Assembly: GCA_964471535.1 (NCBI GenBank)
Contig: CAYYHA010000012.1
Location: 1 to 40,148 of the forward strand
Direction: 5' to 3'
Source: CAYYHA01 sp964471535
Lineage (GTDB): Bacteria > Myxococcota > Myxococcia > SLRQ01
DNA: 40,148 bases
The notes beneath the pieces are model-generated. The model searched no databases. It saw nothing but the letters and a program-made list of their open reading frames with translations, and was not told where the DNA came from. The position numbers and the translations under genes are program-made. This document shows, piece by piece, positions 17,296 through 24,567 of the stretch. The stretch's first letter is position 1. Every line of letters begins with the position of its first letter.

Positions 17296-17880
17296 ATGCC
17301 ACGCACCCAAACGCCGCCGCACCTGCGGCGCGAGTACGAATGCGTCTACCTGGTCCGCCAGGATCTCGAGGATCCCCAGGTGAACCAGGTCATCGAAAAG
17401 TTCCGCCAGCTCATCGCTTCCGAGGGCGGGAAGGTCACTCGGCTGGACAACTGGGGCAAGCGGCGCCTCGCCTACGAGATCCAGAAGCAGCCGCGGGCGA
17501 CCTACGTCTACATGCAGTTCCTCGGTGAATCGGGGCTGGTGGGTGAGCTCGAGCGCAACCTGCGCCTCGACGACAACGTCGTCCGCTGGTTGACGGTGCT
17601 CATCGACGACGCGGTGGATCCCCATGCGCGCCCCGAGGCCACCGAGATCACCCATCGCGAGCTGGCCGAGGAGGAGAGCAGCAGCGCCTCCAGCGGCGGT
17701 GCCCCTCGCTCGGGGCAAGGCCCGGCCGCAGGGGCCCCTGCGCCGGCGGCGCCGCAGAAGGCGTCGACCGCTGGCACCGAGGCCCAGGGGAGCGCGCCCG
17801 CTTCCGAGGCAACGGACGCCCCGGCGGGCTCGGCAGACGCGCCGTCGGAGAAGCAAGGCGATTCTGAGGAGGAGGGCTAG
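17296..17880 (+). CDS. rpsF: 30S ribosomal protein S6 with extended C-terminus
   Basis: The first ~115 residues are S6: REYECVYLVRQDLEDPQVN, the DNWGKRRLAYEIQKQ motif, and RNLRLDDNVVRWLTVLID. S6 binds 16S rRNA with S18 on the platform of the small subunit. About 75 extra residues follow, rich in Ala, Ser, Gly and Glu with an acidic end, making the protein 194 residues instead of 95-135. ATG at 17296 with GAGGGAG 5 nt upstream. The stop is followed after 3 nt by rpsR. Confidence 0.95.
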   Translation: MPRTQTPPHLRREYECVYLVRQDLEDPQVNQVIEKFRQLIASEGGKVTRLDNWGKRRLAYEIQKQPRATYVYMQFLGESGLVGELERNLRLDDNVVRWLTVLIDDAVDPHARPEATEITHRELAEEESSSASSGGAPRSGQGPAAGAPAPAAPQKASTAGTEAQGSAPASEATDAPAGSADAPSEKQGDSEEEG

Positions 17881-17883
17881 GCC

Positions 17884-18117
17884 ATGGCTGTGCGTTCCAG
17901 GCCCTTTGGGCGACGGAAGATGTGCCGCTTCTGCGCGGATCCGGAGGCGAAGGTCGACTACAAGGATCCGGCGACACTGAAGTACTTCATCACCGACCGC
18001 GGCAAGGTGATCCCGCGGCGCATCAGCGGTAACTGCGCCAAGCACCAGCGGGCGCTCACCACCGCGATCAAGCGCGCCCGCATCCTCGCGCTCCTGCCGT
18101 TCACGGTGACCGGCTGA
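17884..18117 (+). CDS. rpsR: 30S ribosomal protein S18
   Basis: 77 residues. It shows the S18 core (DYKDPATLKYFITDRGKVIPRR, RISGNCAKHQRALTTAIKRAR). The N-terminus CRFC, with NCAKH later, supplies a CXXC...CXXH set, the zinc-binding (C+) form of S18. Such organisms often also encode a Cys-less copy used under zinc limitation, but none is in this window. It lies 3 nt after rpsF and 21 nt before rplI. Confidence 0.96.
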   Translation: MAVRSRPFGRRKMCRFCADPEAKVDYKDPATLKYFITDRGKVIPRRISGNCAKHQRALTTAIKRARILALLPFTVTG

Positions 18118-18138
18118 CGGCCCAGAAAGGATGATCCG

Positions 18139-18582
18139 ATGAAGGTGATTCTGCGTGAAGACGTGCCGCACCTCGGTGAGGTGGGTGACATCGTCCAAGT
18201 GAAGCCTGGCTACGGGCGGAACTATCTCATCCCGCAGGGTCTGGCGGTCATCGCCGACGAGCGCAACGTCAGGCGCATCGAGCACGAGAAGCGCCTCATT
18301 CAGCGGCGCCTGCAGAAGACCCTCGGTGAGGCGCAGGCGCGCGGGCAGAAGCTCGCCGACCTCGTGATCACCCTGCCGCGCAAGGTGGGAGAGCAGGACA
18401 AGCTCTACGGCTCGGTCACCAACCGCGACATCGCCGAGGCCATCCGAGCCGAGGGGATCGAGGTGGACCGAAAGCAGATCCGCCTCGACCATCCCATTCG
18501 CGAGCTCGGGGTGTACAAGGTGCAGGTGCGACTGCACCCACAGGTGACCCCAGAGATCAAGGTCTGGGTGGTGGCCGAGTAG
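18139..18582 (+). CDS. rplI: 50S ribosomal protein L9
   Basis: 147 residues, normal length. The N-terminal rRNA-binding domain has the signature LGEVGDIVQVKPGYGRNYLIPQGLA. A long central helix (about 45-75) leads to the C-terminal domain with LYGSVTNRDIAEAI and the final EIKVWVVAE. AAAGGATG precedes the ATG. Last gene of the rpsF operon; dnaB, often next, is displaced by four minus-strand genes. Confidence 0.97.
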   Translation: MKVILREDVPHLGEVGDIVQVKPGYGRNYLIPQGLAVIADERNVRRIEHEKRLIQRRLQKTLGEAQARGQKLADLVITLPRKVGEQDKLYGSVTNRDIAEAIRAEGIEVDRKQIRLDHPIRELGVYKVQVRLHPQVTPEIKVWVVAE

Positions 18583-18686
18583 CGCTGGCGGGCTGGTCGA
18601 GCGTCTTGCGTCTCGACACGGTGACGTCGGGGCGCAGGGACAGCGTTGCCAGGCTGCCGGGAGGTGGTCGCCGCAAGCAGGCGAGC

Positions 18687-18747
18687 GCCGCCGCACGGGG
18701 GCGATCGCAATCGCCCGGCGGCCTCACCGTGCCTGCGGCTCCGCCGC
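18687..18747. other. Clustered hairpins between convergent genes
   Basis: Between rplI and the convergent winged-helix gene. GGGCGAT (18699-18705) pairs with ATCGCCC (18710-18716) inside an outer GCCGCC/GGCGGC pairing (18687-18692, 18717-18722). A second small hairpin (GCGGC/GCCGC) spans 18735-18747. No T-run follows on either strand, so they may be weak or Rho-assisted transcript ends rather than classical terminators. Confidence 0.35.
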
Positions 18748-18767
18748 CCGGGCGATGGCGTCCGTAC

Positions 18768-19211
18768 CTACGAGGACTTGCGCCGCTTGCTTGGGTAGTA
18801 GCGGGTGGCCCGCTTCTGTCCCTGGGTACGGATGAGACCCTCGGCCTTCAGTTTGCGCATCGGCAGGGTCAGATCGCGGGTCTGGGCGCCTAGGGCCTTG
18901 GCGATCTCGGCAATGCTCTGCCCGGGGCTCGTCTCGATGACCTTGAGGATGCGGGCCATCATCGAGTTGATCTGCCGCGGGCTTCGCTTCCCCGGGCGCT
19001 TCGAGGCTCGGCGCGTCGCTTTGGCGGCCTTCTTGCTCGCCGTGCTTCGGCTGCGCCCGCGACGCATCGCTCGGCCGCTCTTGGCCGGCCCTCCGGAGCT
19101 TTCGCCGAGCGCCTCCCGCACCGCCTCGAGTGCCGCCTCGCGAACGAGTGCATTCAGCTCGGAAGCGAAATCCTGAATCAAGGCATCAATCTTCTTATCC
19201 AACGCCGACAT
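18768..19211 (-). CDS. Winged-helix DNA-binding protein with histone-like basic linker
   Basis: 147 residues in three parts. A helical N-terminus (SALDKKIDALIQDFASELN, about 2-40) is probably for dimerisation. A Lys/Arg/Ala/Ser-rich linker follows (about 52-82, with SKKAAKATRRASKR) of the histone H1/AlgP sort. The C-terminal winged helix (about 83-140) has ARILKVIETSPGQSIAEIAKAL, the recognition-helix region TRDLTLPMRKLKAEGLI, and the wing TQGQKRATRYYPS. It likely binds DNA either as a transcription factor or as a nucleoid protein; no target is known. ATG at 19209-19211 with AAGGAAGGG upstream; an extension to 19307 has no support. It is preceded by a long AT-richer region full of repeats (19212-19413), suggesting its own control. 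Confidence 0.75.
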   Translation of the reverse strand: MSALDKKIDALIQDFASELNALVREAALEAVREALGESSGGPAKSGRAMRRGRSRSTASKKAAKATRRASKRPGKRSPRQINSMMARILKVIETSPGQSIAEIAKALGAQTRDLTLPMRKLKAEGLIRTQGQKRATRYYPSKRRKSS

Positions 19212-19244
19212 ACACGACCCTTCCTTGTCGAGACGTTTCCGATG

Positions 19245-19374
19245 GTGAATCCAGTGGTCAGGTCCAGTGAATCCATCCCTCGCGGGCACCCTGTTGATTG
19301 AACGCAATGCTCAATGAAACAGCCAAATCCAACGGCACCCGCCTACGCGCATGCACGCGCGTGCACTTACGTAA
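19245..19374 (-). promoter_or_regulatory. Repeat-rich, AT-richer upstream region of the winged-helix gene
   Basis: This 200-bp interval (19212-19413) is the least GC-rich part of the window. It holds two identical GTGAATCCA direct repeats (19245-19253, 19267-19275; 22 bp apart, two helical turns). It also has the inverted pair ATTGA/TCAAT (19297-19301, 19311-19315), a perfect 14-bp palindrome TGCACGCGCGTGCA (19352-19365) and TTACGTAA (19367-19374). No convincing -35/-10 pair with standard spacing was found. The layout suggests protein binding sites, possibly for the winged-helix protein itself. Confidence 0.4.
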
Positions 19375-19413
19375 TTAGGGATTTACCTTAATTGCACGGA
19401 AACGACGCGATCG

Positions 19414-19959
19414 TCAACGCGGCAGGATACGAATTGCCTTTGGATCTTCGGGGCAGGCATGGAGGCAACTACCACATCCGGTGCACGCGTCCCCGTGGAT
19501 TCGGGGCACCGGACCTTCGGGGGCTCCGGGCAGGAGGGAGATGGCGAGCCCCGGGAGTGGACAGGCATCGAAACACGCGGTGCACGCCTCGCCGCGCCCG
19601 TGGGCGCAGCGATCGGAGACGACCTCGGCGCGACCGAGCCGCACCGCCTCCCGCGCCACCGGCTTCAGGACGCCGTGGGGGCAGGCGGGGATGCACGGAA
19701 GATCGTCACAGAGGACACAAGGCGCGCGCAGGGGATCGATGGCCGGAACCGTGTGCCCGTCGAGGACCACCTTCCGGAGCGCACCCCGCGGGCAGGCCTG
19801 CACGCAGGCGTCGCAGTGGAGGCAGGCCTCGATCCCCTCGCCGCTGAAGCCTGGGGGTCGCAGCCAGCGTAAGACGCGGATACGCCGGCGCCGGCGCGTG
19901 GCATCTAAGCGCTGGCCGAAGCGGCGAAAGAGGCCGCGGCGAGAGAAGCGAGTGGCCAT
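19414..19959 (-). CDS. NapF/MauM-like polyferredoxin (four [4Fe-4S] clusters)
   Basis: 181 residues with four cysteine clusters. These are CLHCDACVQACP (CX2CX2CX3CP), CVLCDDLPCIPACP (CX2CX4CX3CP), a spaced third set (CX7CX2CX3CP, ending CTACFDACP) and CTGCGSCLHACPEDP. The order and the altered second and third clusters match NapF/NapG/MauM ferredoxin-type proteins. The N-terminus SRRGLFRRFG resembles a twin-arginine motif but lacks a hydrophobic stretch, as in cytoplasmic NapF. It probably handles electrons or assists maturation of a Tat-exported redox enzyme. No nitrate reductase, methylamine dehydrogenase or other partner is nearby. tatA lies immediately upstream (11 bp), which supports a link to Tat export. 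Confidence 0.85.
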   Translation of the reverse strand: MATRFSRRGLFRRFGQRLDATRRRRRIRVLRWLRPPGFSGEGIEACLHCDACVQACPRGALRKVVLDGHTVPAIDPLRAPCVLCDDLPCIPACPHGVLKPVAREAVRLGRAEVVSDRCAHGRGEACTACFDACPLPGLAISLLPGAPEGPVPRIHGDACTGCGSCLHACPEDPKAIRILPR

Positions 19960-19970
19960 GGACCGGCCGA

Positions 19971-20177
19971 TCAGGGAGGCGGCAGCTGCTTGTTGTCCGA
20001 GCTTTCGCCCGGCGAGCCCTCCGCCTGTTTCGGCGCCTCCTCATCGGCGGCGTTCAAGCCTTCCTTGAAGGCACGGATCCCCTGCCCGAGTCCCTTGCCG
20101 AGCTCCGGAATCCGCTTCGCTCCGAAGAGCAGCAGGATGACCACGAAGATGATGAGTAGTTCCCAACCGTGGAACAC
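19971..20177 (-). CDS. tatA: Sec-independent translocase TatA/E
   Basis: 68 residues. It has one N-terminal membrane helix with the TatA signature (WELLIIFVVILLLFGAKRIPELG), including the conserved FG and the Pro/Glu/Leu hinge. An amphipathic helix (KGLGQGIRAFKEGL) and an acidic Glu/Ser/Pro tail follow. TatA multimers form the pore of the twin-arginine pathway for folded proteins. GTG start at 20175-20177. TATAGT on the minus strand (20201-20196) is a good -10 box 18 nt before the start, with no clear -35. tatB and tatC are not in the window. Forms an apparent two-gene unit with the polyferredoxin. Confidence 0.92.
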   Translation of the reverse strand: MFHGWELLIIFVVILLLFGAKRIPELGKGLGQGIRAFKEGLNAADEEAPKQAEGSPGESSDNKQLPPP

Positions 20178-20243
20178 GTCCGTTACCTCGCGGTGACTAT
20201 AGCGCCGCCCCAGAGCGGGCGCCAGGCGCCAAACGTACTTTGC

Positions 20244-20274
20244 GCGGAGCGCTCCGCCGCCGAGAGCTCGGCGG
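20244..20274 (-). terminator. Tandem hairpins downstream of the small zinc-ribbon gene
   Basis: A perfect 14-bp palindrome GCGGAGCGCTCCGC (20244-20257) abuts CCGCCGAG/CTCGGCGG (20257-20264, 20267-20274). They lie between the minus-strand zinc-ribbon gene and tatA. The T-run is missing, so a terminator role is tentative. Confidence 0.3.
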
Positions 20275-20305
20275 CCCTTGGGGCCGGTCTACGGCGCCCG
20301 GCCGC

Positions 20306-20569
20306 TCACTCCCAGCGCAGGCGCTCGACCGCCTTGTCGTAGGTGGTGTGGGTGAGGGCCGGGTGGAGCACCGCCTCCATCAGGTCTTCCTCGAAGAGTT
20401 CCACCGGTAGGCACATCCGCACCTCGTCCGGCTTCTCCTGCTGGAGGCGGATCCGGCAGGTGCGACAGAGGACGAGGAGCCGCCCCGGCGGCCCACCCGA
20501 GAGCACCACCTCCCGGTCCTCATGGTTTCCGCACTTGAAGCAGCTGGCACGGACGGCGCGACCCGACAT
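20306..20569 (-). CDS. Small zinc-ribbon protein of unknown function
   Basis: 87 residues. CFKCGN near the N-terminus and CRTC in the middle give a CXXC...CXXC pair that can bind one zinc. The remainder is mixed, with an acidic helix (PVELFEEDLMEAVLHPAL) and a terminal KAVERLRWE. I do not recognise the family. ATG at 20567-20569 is chosen; a second in-frame ATG three codons upstream is equally possible, while the longer open frame upstream runs into dnaB and is not protein-like. It is divergent from dnaB with 136 bp between starts. Confidence 0.6.
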   Translation of the reverse strand: MSGRAVRASCFKCGNHEDREVVLSGGPPGRLLVLCRTCRIRLQQEKPDEVRMCLPVELFEEDLMEAVLHPALTHTTYDKAVERLRWE

Positions 20570-20686
20570 CGACCCCATGCTAGCCCGTCCGCCGGCCGGC
20601 TCAAAGCCTGGTCGGGCACCCTCTGACGAGGCTCGCCGCTCCCCCTCCGCAGGAAACACCCTGCATCGATCCGGGTCCGGGCCGGG

Positions 20687-20695
20687 TGCTAGACT
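20687..20695 (+). promoter_or_regulatory. Extended -10 box ten bases before the dnaB ATG
   Basis: TGCTAGACT (20687-20695) is an extended -10 element, with TG one base before TAGACT. It ends 10 nt before the dnaB start codon, so the transcript would start at or next to the ATG. No -35 is visible at 17 bp, as can happen with extended -10 promoters, and no Shine-Dalgarno sequence precedes the ATG. Confidence 0.4.
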
Positions 20696-20705
20696 GCCTG
20701 CGCCC

Positions 20706-22091
20706 ATGGCCATCTCCAGTCCAGGCGATCCCCGGCCGCCGAGTGCCCCGAGCCGTACGATGCCCCATTCGCTGGAGGCGGAGCGCGGTGTGCTGGGGGG
20801 CATCGTCCTCGATCCGGAGGTGATCAACGAAATCGAGCCGATGCTGGCGCCCGAGGACTTCTACCGGCGTTCGCACCGCCTCATCTACGAGGCGATGCTG
20901 CGGCTGTCGGCGGAGAACCAGCCCATCGATCTGGTCACGCTCACCGAACGGCTGAAGGCAATGGACGCCCTGGAGACCGCCGGCGGCGTGGAGTACCTGG
21001 CCAGCCTGGACAGCAGCGTACCCACCGCCTTCAACGCCGTCTCCTACGCCCGTCTCGTCAAGGAGAAGGCGACGCTGCGGCGGCTCATCACCGCCGCCAA
21101 CAGCATCGTCAGTGAGGGACTCTCCGGCCCCGAGGAGGTGCGCGAGTTCCTCGAGGAGGCGGAGCAAAGCATCTTCAAGGTGACGCAAGAGCAGGACGAC
21201 CGCGCCCTGACCACCATCAAGGACGTCACGCTCACGGTCTTCGAGATCCTGCAGCAGCGCTTCGAGGCGAAGAGCGAGATCACCGGCATCGGCACCGGCT
21301 ACGTCGACCTCGATCGGAAGACGGCGGGGCTGCAGCGGGGCGACCTCATCATCCTTGCGGCAAGGCCATCGATGGGGAAGACCGCCTTCGCCCTGAACAT
21401 CGCCGCCAATGCAGCGCTGCGCAACGACCCGCCCAGCACCGTCGCGATCTTCTCCCTCGAGATGAGCATGGAGAGCCTGGTGATGCGCATGCTGGCGGCA
21501 GAAGCGCGGGTGCGCAGCGACGGGATGCGAACCGGCCGGCTCCTCCCCAACGAATGGTCGAAGCTGGCCACCGCGGCAGGGAAGCTCTCCGAGGCGGCGC
21601 TCTTCATCGACGATACACCGGCCATCTCCCTCTCCCAGCTCCGCTCGAAGTGCCGGCGCCTCCAGGCCAAGCACGGCCTCGACCTGATCGTCGTGGACTA
21701 CCTGCAGCTGATGCGGGGACCGAAGAGTGACAGCCGTGAACAGGAAATCTCGGCCATCAGCCGAGGCCTGAAGGGCCTCGCCAAGGACCTGAACGTCCCC
21801 GTGCTCGCACTCTCCCAGCTCAACCGCGCCCTGGAACGGCGCGAAAACAAGCGACCGCAGCTGTCCGACTTGAGAGAGTCCGGCGCCATCGAGCAGGATG
21901 CGGACGTCATCCTCTTCATCCACCGGGAGGACCGTTACCGCCAGGGCGGCGATGTGGCGGCAGAGGACGAAGGCCTCGCGGAGATTCTCGTTGCCAAACA
22001 GCGAAACGGTCCGACCGGGAAGGTGGAGCTGGTCTTCTTCAGCGAGTACACGCGATTCGACAACTACGAGCGACTCCATCCCGCCCCCTAG
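20706..22091 (+). CDS. dnaB: Replicative DNA helicase
   Basis: 461 residues. The N-terminal DnaB domain begins MPHSLEAERGVLGGIVLD and has FYRRSHRLIYEAM. The C-terminal RecA-like motor has Walker A ARPSMGKTAF, the SLEMSMESLVMRML motif, Walker B LIVVDYLQLM, and the Arg-finger/H4 region LSQLNRALERR...SDLRESGAIEQDAD. It unwinds DNA at the replication fork. The ATG at 20706 gives MAISSPGDPRPPSAP before the conserved start; the upstream frame (to 20343) overlaps the divergent zinc-ribbon gene and is not coding. No intein is present: the motor motifs are contiguous. Confidence 0.97.
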   Translation: MAISSPGDPRPPSAPSRTMPHSLEAERGVLGGIVLDPEVINEIEPMLAPEDFYRRSHRLIYEAMLRLSAENQPIDLVTLTERLKAMDALETAGGVEYLASLDSSVPTAFNAVSYARLVKEKATLRRLITAANSIVSEGLSGPEEVREFLEEAEQSIFKVTQEQDDRALTTIKDVTLTVFEILQQRFEAKSEITGIGTGYVDLDRKTAGLQRGDLIILAARPSMGKTAFALNIAANAALRNDPPSTVAIFSLEMSMESLVMRMLAAEARVRSDGMRTGRLLPNEWSKLATAAGKLSEAALFIDDTPAISLSQLRSKCRRLQAKHGLDLIVVDYLQLMRGPKSDSREQEISAISRGLKGLAKDLNVPVLALSQLNRALERRENKRPQLSDLRESGAIEQDADVILFIHREDRYRQGGDVAAEDEGLAEILVAKQRNGPTGKVELVFFSEYTRFDNYERLHPAP

Positions 22092-22100
22092 GACGCCGTC

Positions 22101-23009
22101 GTGGCCGACCCGCCGCCGGAAATCCTCATCGTCGATGACGACCCCTTCAACGCCTCCTTGATCGCCGAACTCTGCGAGGGCCTGGGCTATCGGACTCGGA
22201 TCGCCCACGACGGCGCTGGAGCCCTCGCCTCGGTCGCGGCGGAGCGTCCCGATCTCGTCCTCCTCGATCTCGCCATGCCCCAGATGGACGGCTTCGAGGT
22301 ACTCGAAAAGCTGAAGGCAGCAGAGAGTTCGGCAACGATTCCCGTGGTGATCGTCACCGCCATCAGCGATCTCGATGCGAAGGTGCGCGGCATCGAGCTG
22401 GGCGCCGACGACTACCTCACCAAGCCGTTCAAGCTCTTCGAACTGAAGGCTCGGATCCGGGCTGCCCTGCAGCTACGCCACTATCAGAATCGCCTGGAGC
22501 AGGCACAGGCGGCGCTGCTCTCCCAGACGGGCATCGACCCCCTGACGGGCGCGGGGATCTTCGCGCAGCTCCACGCCTTCCTCGACTACGAGGTGTCCCG
22601 CGCGCGCCGCTACGGGCGACCGCTCTCGCTCCTCTTCCTGGCCATCGACGACTTCGATGCCTGGCGGGAACGCCTCGGCGCCGCAGAGGAGGACCGCTTC
22701 GTCTTGAAGCTGGTGGAAACCATCCGCGCCTCGACCCGGGGCATCGACCGGATCTTCCGGCTGGACGACGAGGAGTTCGTGGTGCTCCTACCCGAGACCT
22801 CGGCGGAGGGGGCCACGGCGGTGGCGAGGCGCATCCAGGAGGCGGTCCGCGCGATCGGCTCCGCCGAGGCGACGCCGACCGTCTCCATCGGGCTCGCGGC
22901 CTTCCCGCACCCCGAGATCCGCGGAGGGGAGCAGCTCCTGAAGGCGGCCAGCGACGCGAGGCACCTGGCACGGCGCTCGGGACGGGGCGCCATCGCCCGC
23001 CACGGCTAG
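22101..23009 (+). CDS. Response regulator with degenerate GGDEF domain
   Basis: 302 residues. The receiver domain (about 8-122) is intact: acidic pocket D12/D13, phospho-acceptor D56 (LVLLDLAMP), T86 (VVIVTA) and K108 (LTKPF). A linker helix leads to a GGDEF domain starting at DPLTG (146-150). Its catalytic signature reads DDEEF (222-226) instead of GGDEF, and the usual metal and GH motif (NDxxGHxxGD) is also altered (WRERLGAAEEDR). The RxxD inhibitory site five residues before the signature (R213-G-I-D216) is kept. It is probably not an active diguanylate cyclase and may instead sense c-di-GMP. GTG start at 22101, nine bases after dnaB, likely co-transcribed; no histidine kinase is nearby. 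Confidence 0.88.
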   Translation: MADPPPEILIVDDDPFNASLIAELCEGLGYRTRIAHDGAGALASVAAERPDLVLLDLAMPQMDGFEVLEKLKAAESSATIPVVIVTAISDLDAKVRGIELGADDYLTKPFKLFELKARIRAALQLRHYQNRLEQAQAALLSQTGIDPLTGAGIFAQLHAFLDYEVSRARRYGRPLSLLFLAIDDFDAWRERLGAAEEDRFVLKLVETIRASTRGIDRIFRLDDEEFVVLLPETSAEGATAVARRIQEAVRAIGSAEATPTVSIGLAAFPHPEIRGGEQLLKAASDARHLARRSGRGAIARHG

Positions 23010-23062
23010 CAGGACCGCGCTCGGCCGGCCTTCGGTCCCCGGCCCGGTGCCGCGGCCCGTGC

Positions 23063-23797
23063 CTAGGAGGCGTGGGCCTGGCGGCGCGCCTCCGCGGCCG
23101 CGACCAGGCGCTGGTAGATCCGCTGTTGGCGCCCGTCGTCGAGGAGCTCGGGGTGCCACTGCACCCCGAGAACGAAGGGCCGGGCAGGGTCCTCGATGGC
23201 CTCGACCACACCGTCGGGCGCCCGGGCAGAGACCAAGAGCCCCTCCCCCGGTCGGGCGACAGCCTGGTGGTGGGTGGAGTTCACCTCAAGAGAGGTGGCA
23301 CCGGTCATTTCGGCGAGCCGGCTGCGTGGATCGACGTGCACCTCGTGGCAAGGGCGGCGGGGGTCGGTGTCCTGCTCGTGGGCGAGCGCCCCCTCCCATT
23401 CCCGCGGCAGGTCCTGCACGAGGGTGCCGCCGCGGACCACATTCAAAAGCTGCATGCCCCCACACACACCGAGCACGGGCAGGCCCCGGTCGAGCGCGCC
23501 CTCGAGCAGCGCTCGCTCGAACGCCGTACGTTGCACCTTCTGCGGCCCGAGGCCAGGCCGCGGCGTCTCCCCGTACAGCTCCGGAGGGACGTCGAAGGCC
23601 CCGCCGGTGACGACGAGTGCGTCGATGCGCTCGAGGTAGGCGCCCACCACCGCCTCGTCTCCATAGGCGAGGATCCAGGGCAGCCCACCGGCAGCGAGCA
23701 CCGCCTCGGCGTAAGCGGTCTTCAGCAGGTACCGAGGATGCGGCCGGCCACCAGGCGGCCGCGCCTCGAAGTCAGGGGTCAGGCCGACGACGATCAC
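23063..23797 (-). CDS. Gamma-glutamyl-gamma-aminobutyrate hydrolase-like (peptidase C26, class-I amidotransferase fold)
   Basis: 244 residues. The nucleophile elbow is VLGVCGGMQLLN with Cys112. The catalytic His/Glu are in GVQWHPE (H215, E217). The oxyanion strand is VVTGGAFDVPPELYGE. This pattern is PuuD/C26, whose known members hydrolyse gamma-glutamyl-GABA or related gamma-glutamyl amides; the substrate here is unknown since no puu genes are nearby. GTG start at 23795-23797 overlaps the thiE stop by four bases (GTGA), so translation is coupled to thiE. The two functions have no obvious metabolic link. Confidence 0.85.
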   Translation of the reverse strand: MIVVGLTPDFEARPPGGRPHPRYLLKTAYAEAVLAAGGLPWILAYGDEAVVGAYLERIDALVVTGGAFDVPPELYGETPRPGLGPQKVQRTAFERALLEGALDRGLPVLGVCGGMQLLNVVRGGTLVQDLPREWEGALAHEQDTDPRRPCHEVHVDPRSRLAEMTGATSLEVNSTHHQAVARPGEGLLVSARAPDGVVEAIEDPARPFVLGVQWHPELLDDGRQQRIYQRLVAAAEARRQAHAS

Positions 23798-24429
23798 GGC
23801 GCCCCCGCTGCGAACGCGGCGCTCAAGGCCGACGCCCGTGCGCCGGGCTCGCCCCAGGCCAGTAGATCGCCAATCACCGCCGCCGCAGCCGCGCCTGTGC
23901 CCGCTACCTGAGGCATCGTCTCCTCGGTGATGCCACCGATGGCCACAACGGGGACCGGGGCGGCGAGGCGCACCGCCTCGGCGAGGCCCTCGAGGCCGAC
24001 CACGGGATCGGGATTGGGCTTGCTCGCCGTGGGAAAGACGGGCCCGAAACCGACGTAGTCGGCGCCCGCCGCGAGGGCGCGCCGGAGTTCCTCGAGGTTG
24101 TGGGTCGAGACCCCGACGCGCGCCGAGGCGGGGAGCACGCGCCGGGCTGCGCCGACGGGCAGGTCCGTCTGGCCGAGATGCACCCCACCTGCCCCGGCGA
24201 GCGCGGCGACGTCGGCACGGTCGTTGACGATGAAGAGCCCGCCGCGTGCCGCGATACGTGAGCCGAGGGTGCGCGCGGCCTCGAGCAATGCTGCGGCGGG
24301 TGCGTCCTTCCAACGAAGCTGCAGTACGCGCACGCCCGCATCGATGAGCGCGTCCGCCACGGGACGGAGACGTAGGCCGCGCCGGGCGAGGGTCGCCATG
24401 TCGAGGATTCCGTAGAGACCGGCGATCAC
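23794..24429 (-). CDS. thiE: Thiamine-phosphate synthase
   Basis: 211 residues with the ThiE/TenI TIM barrel: VLQLRWKDAPAA, FIVNDRADVA, GVHLGQTDLP, GVSTHNLEELRRA, the phosphate-loop region YVGFGPVFPTASK, and VVAIGGIT. ThiE joins the pyrimidine and thiazole moieties of thiamine; close homologues (TenI) aromatise the thiazole instead, and with only one gene in view the split is not certain. The start is GTG at 24427-24429. No TPP riboswitch is recognisable upstream. Shares its last four bases with the C26 hydrolase gene. Confidence 0.85.
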   Translation of the reverse strand: MIAGLYGILDMATLARRGLRLRPVADALIDAGVRVLQLRWKDAPAAALLEAARTLGSRIAARGGLFIVNDRADVAALAGAGGVHLGQTDLPVGAARRVLPASARVGVSTHNLEELRRALAAGADYVGFGPVFPTASKPNPDPVVGLEGLAEAVRLAAPVPVVAIGGITEETMPQVAGTGAAAAAVIGDLLAWGEPGARASALSAAFAAGAP

Positions 24430-24567
24430 GCCCCGAGTCTAGCCTAGCTCGGCGGCGCCTTGGCCTACCGCGCAGTCAGGGGGCCGCCTGAGACGCAGGC
24501 GGTCGCGGCCCGCACAGCGTGCCGCGCCTGCGGCGCACCGTGGACGCACCGGCACAGCACGGCCACG

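Noticed and set aside
14950..18696. A very long open frame on the minus strand (over 1,200 codons)
   Set aside because: It is antisense to hppA, rpsF, rpsR and rplI, is rich in His, Arg, Glu and Asp as expected from mirrored GC-rich codons, and has no domain-like segment.
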